Positions 63,975 through 64,000 of a stretch of 64,000 nucleotides of DNA are shown here, one piece after another (position 1 is the first letter of the stretch; the number at the start of each line of letters is the position of its first letter). A model generated the notes under the pieces. The model saw only the letters and a program-made list of their open reading frames with translations. It was not told the DNA's origin and did no database searches. Source of the stretch: Tissierella sp. P1 (GTDB taxonomy: Bacteria > Bacillota > Clostridia > Tissierellales > Tissierellaceae); the NCBI RefSeq assembly GCF_002266425.1, contig NZ_NPMN01000016.1:39711-103710 (forward strand). The letters are read 5' to 3'. The position numbers were made by a program, and so were the translations under genes.

Positions 63975-64000
63975 TTGACAGCAAGCGGAAAGTTTGCTAT
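63975..64000 (+). promoter_or_regulatory. Promoter P2 at right edge, cut by window end
   Basis: TTGACA, exactly 17 bases, then TAT at the last three positions of the window; the -10 is incomplete. Spaced 111 bases from P1, in the same orientation. Confidence 0.65.

Noticed and set aside
1..64000. tRNA genes, tmRNA, RNase P RNA and SRP RNA.
   Set aside because: No T-loop GTTCGAATC-type segments with cloverleaf arms and no tmRNA, RNase P or SRP signature sequences were seen in the intergenic gaps.

Overview
The window is about 64 kb of very AT-rich DNA from an anaerobic, low-GC Firmicute, most likely class Clostridia or Tissierellia. The reasons are near-exclusive AGA arginine codons, strong G-rich Shine-Dalgarno sites, many TTG starts, clostridial gene sets (DUF1540, DUF1292, an FHA/FtsW/PBP cluster, a DegS/DegU pair with CheW), and amino-acid catabolism: histidine degradation, a glutaminase and a His-dipeptidase. 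The genus cannot be fixed from the sequence alone.

Layout. 1-7.4 kb: a His-dipeptidase cut by the left edge, a DUF1292 protein, a HAD phosphatase, a TIGR01212 radical-SAM protein, a small P-loop protein, a DUF1540 mini-gene, two pseudouridine synthases and a YceG-like protein. 7.4-17.7 kb: a TGS-uridine-kinase fusion, glutaminase, NagZ-like lipoprotein, an alpha/beta hydrolase with two membrane proteins (one with an alkaline-phosphatase-like ectodomain), an MFS carrier and an ABC exporter. 17.8-22.8 kb: a cell-envelope regulatory operon (polysaccharide deacetylase, response regulator, histidine kinase, large lipoprotein, small membrane protein). 22.8-24.8 kb, minus strand: PspC protein, RecX, GIY-YIG protein, GlpP. 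25-29.9 kb: FHA, FtsW/RodA, PBP2 and oligoendopeptidase F. 30.3-34.8 kb: a segment with foreign-looking codon use, carrying a 4'-phosphopantetheinyl transferase and a two-gene ABC transporter. 35-47.7 kb: NAD kinase, pseudouridine synthase, FtsH, a probable 6S RNA, a PHP phosphatase, a two-subunit ABC exporter, small YtxH/DUF948 proteins, a lipid kinase and a MarR regulator. 47.7-53.1 kb: a 1792-residue pseudokinase-ATPase-TPR-GAF-GGDEF-GAF protein. 53.1-59.2 kb: the hutH-hutU-ftcD-hutI histidine-to-glutamate operon behind a leader with an intrinsic terminator. 59.2-63.7 kb: a GDT1-family transporter with a cysteine-bearing tail, CheW, DegS, DegU and a LysR regulator. The right edge carries two tandem TTGACA-N17-TAT promoters, which suggests a highly expressed (perhaps rRNA) operon just outside.

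How genes may work together. The His-dipeptidase could release histidine, HutH/HutU/HutI/FtcD convert it to glutamate, and glutaminase supplies more glutamate; this suits an amino-acid fermenter. No formimidoyl-THF cyclodeaminase is present here. The FHA-FtsW-PBP2 group and the deacetylase two-component operon point to cell-wall control.

Quality warning. At least seven genes are interrupted by eight single-base shifts, mostly in short homopolymers, and in each the other frame restores a full-length conserved protein. This pattern fits base-calling or assembly error better than seven independent pseudogenes. I annotate these as single genes and mark each break.
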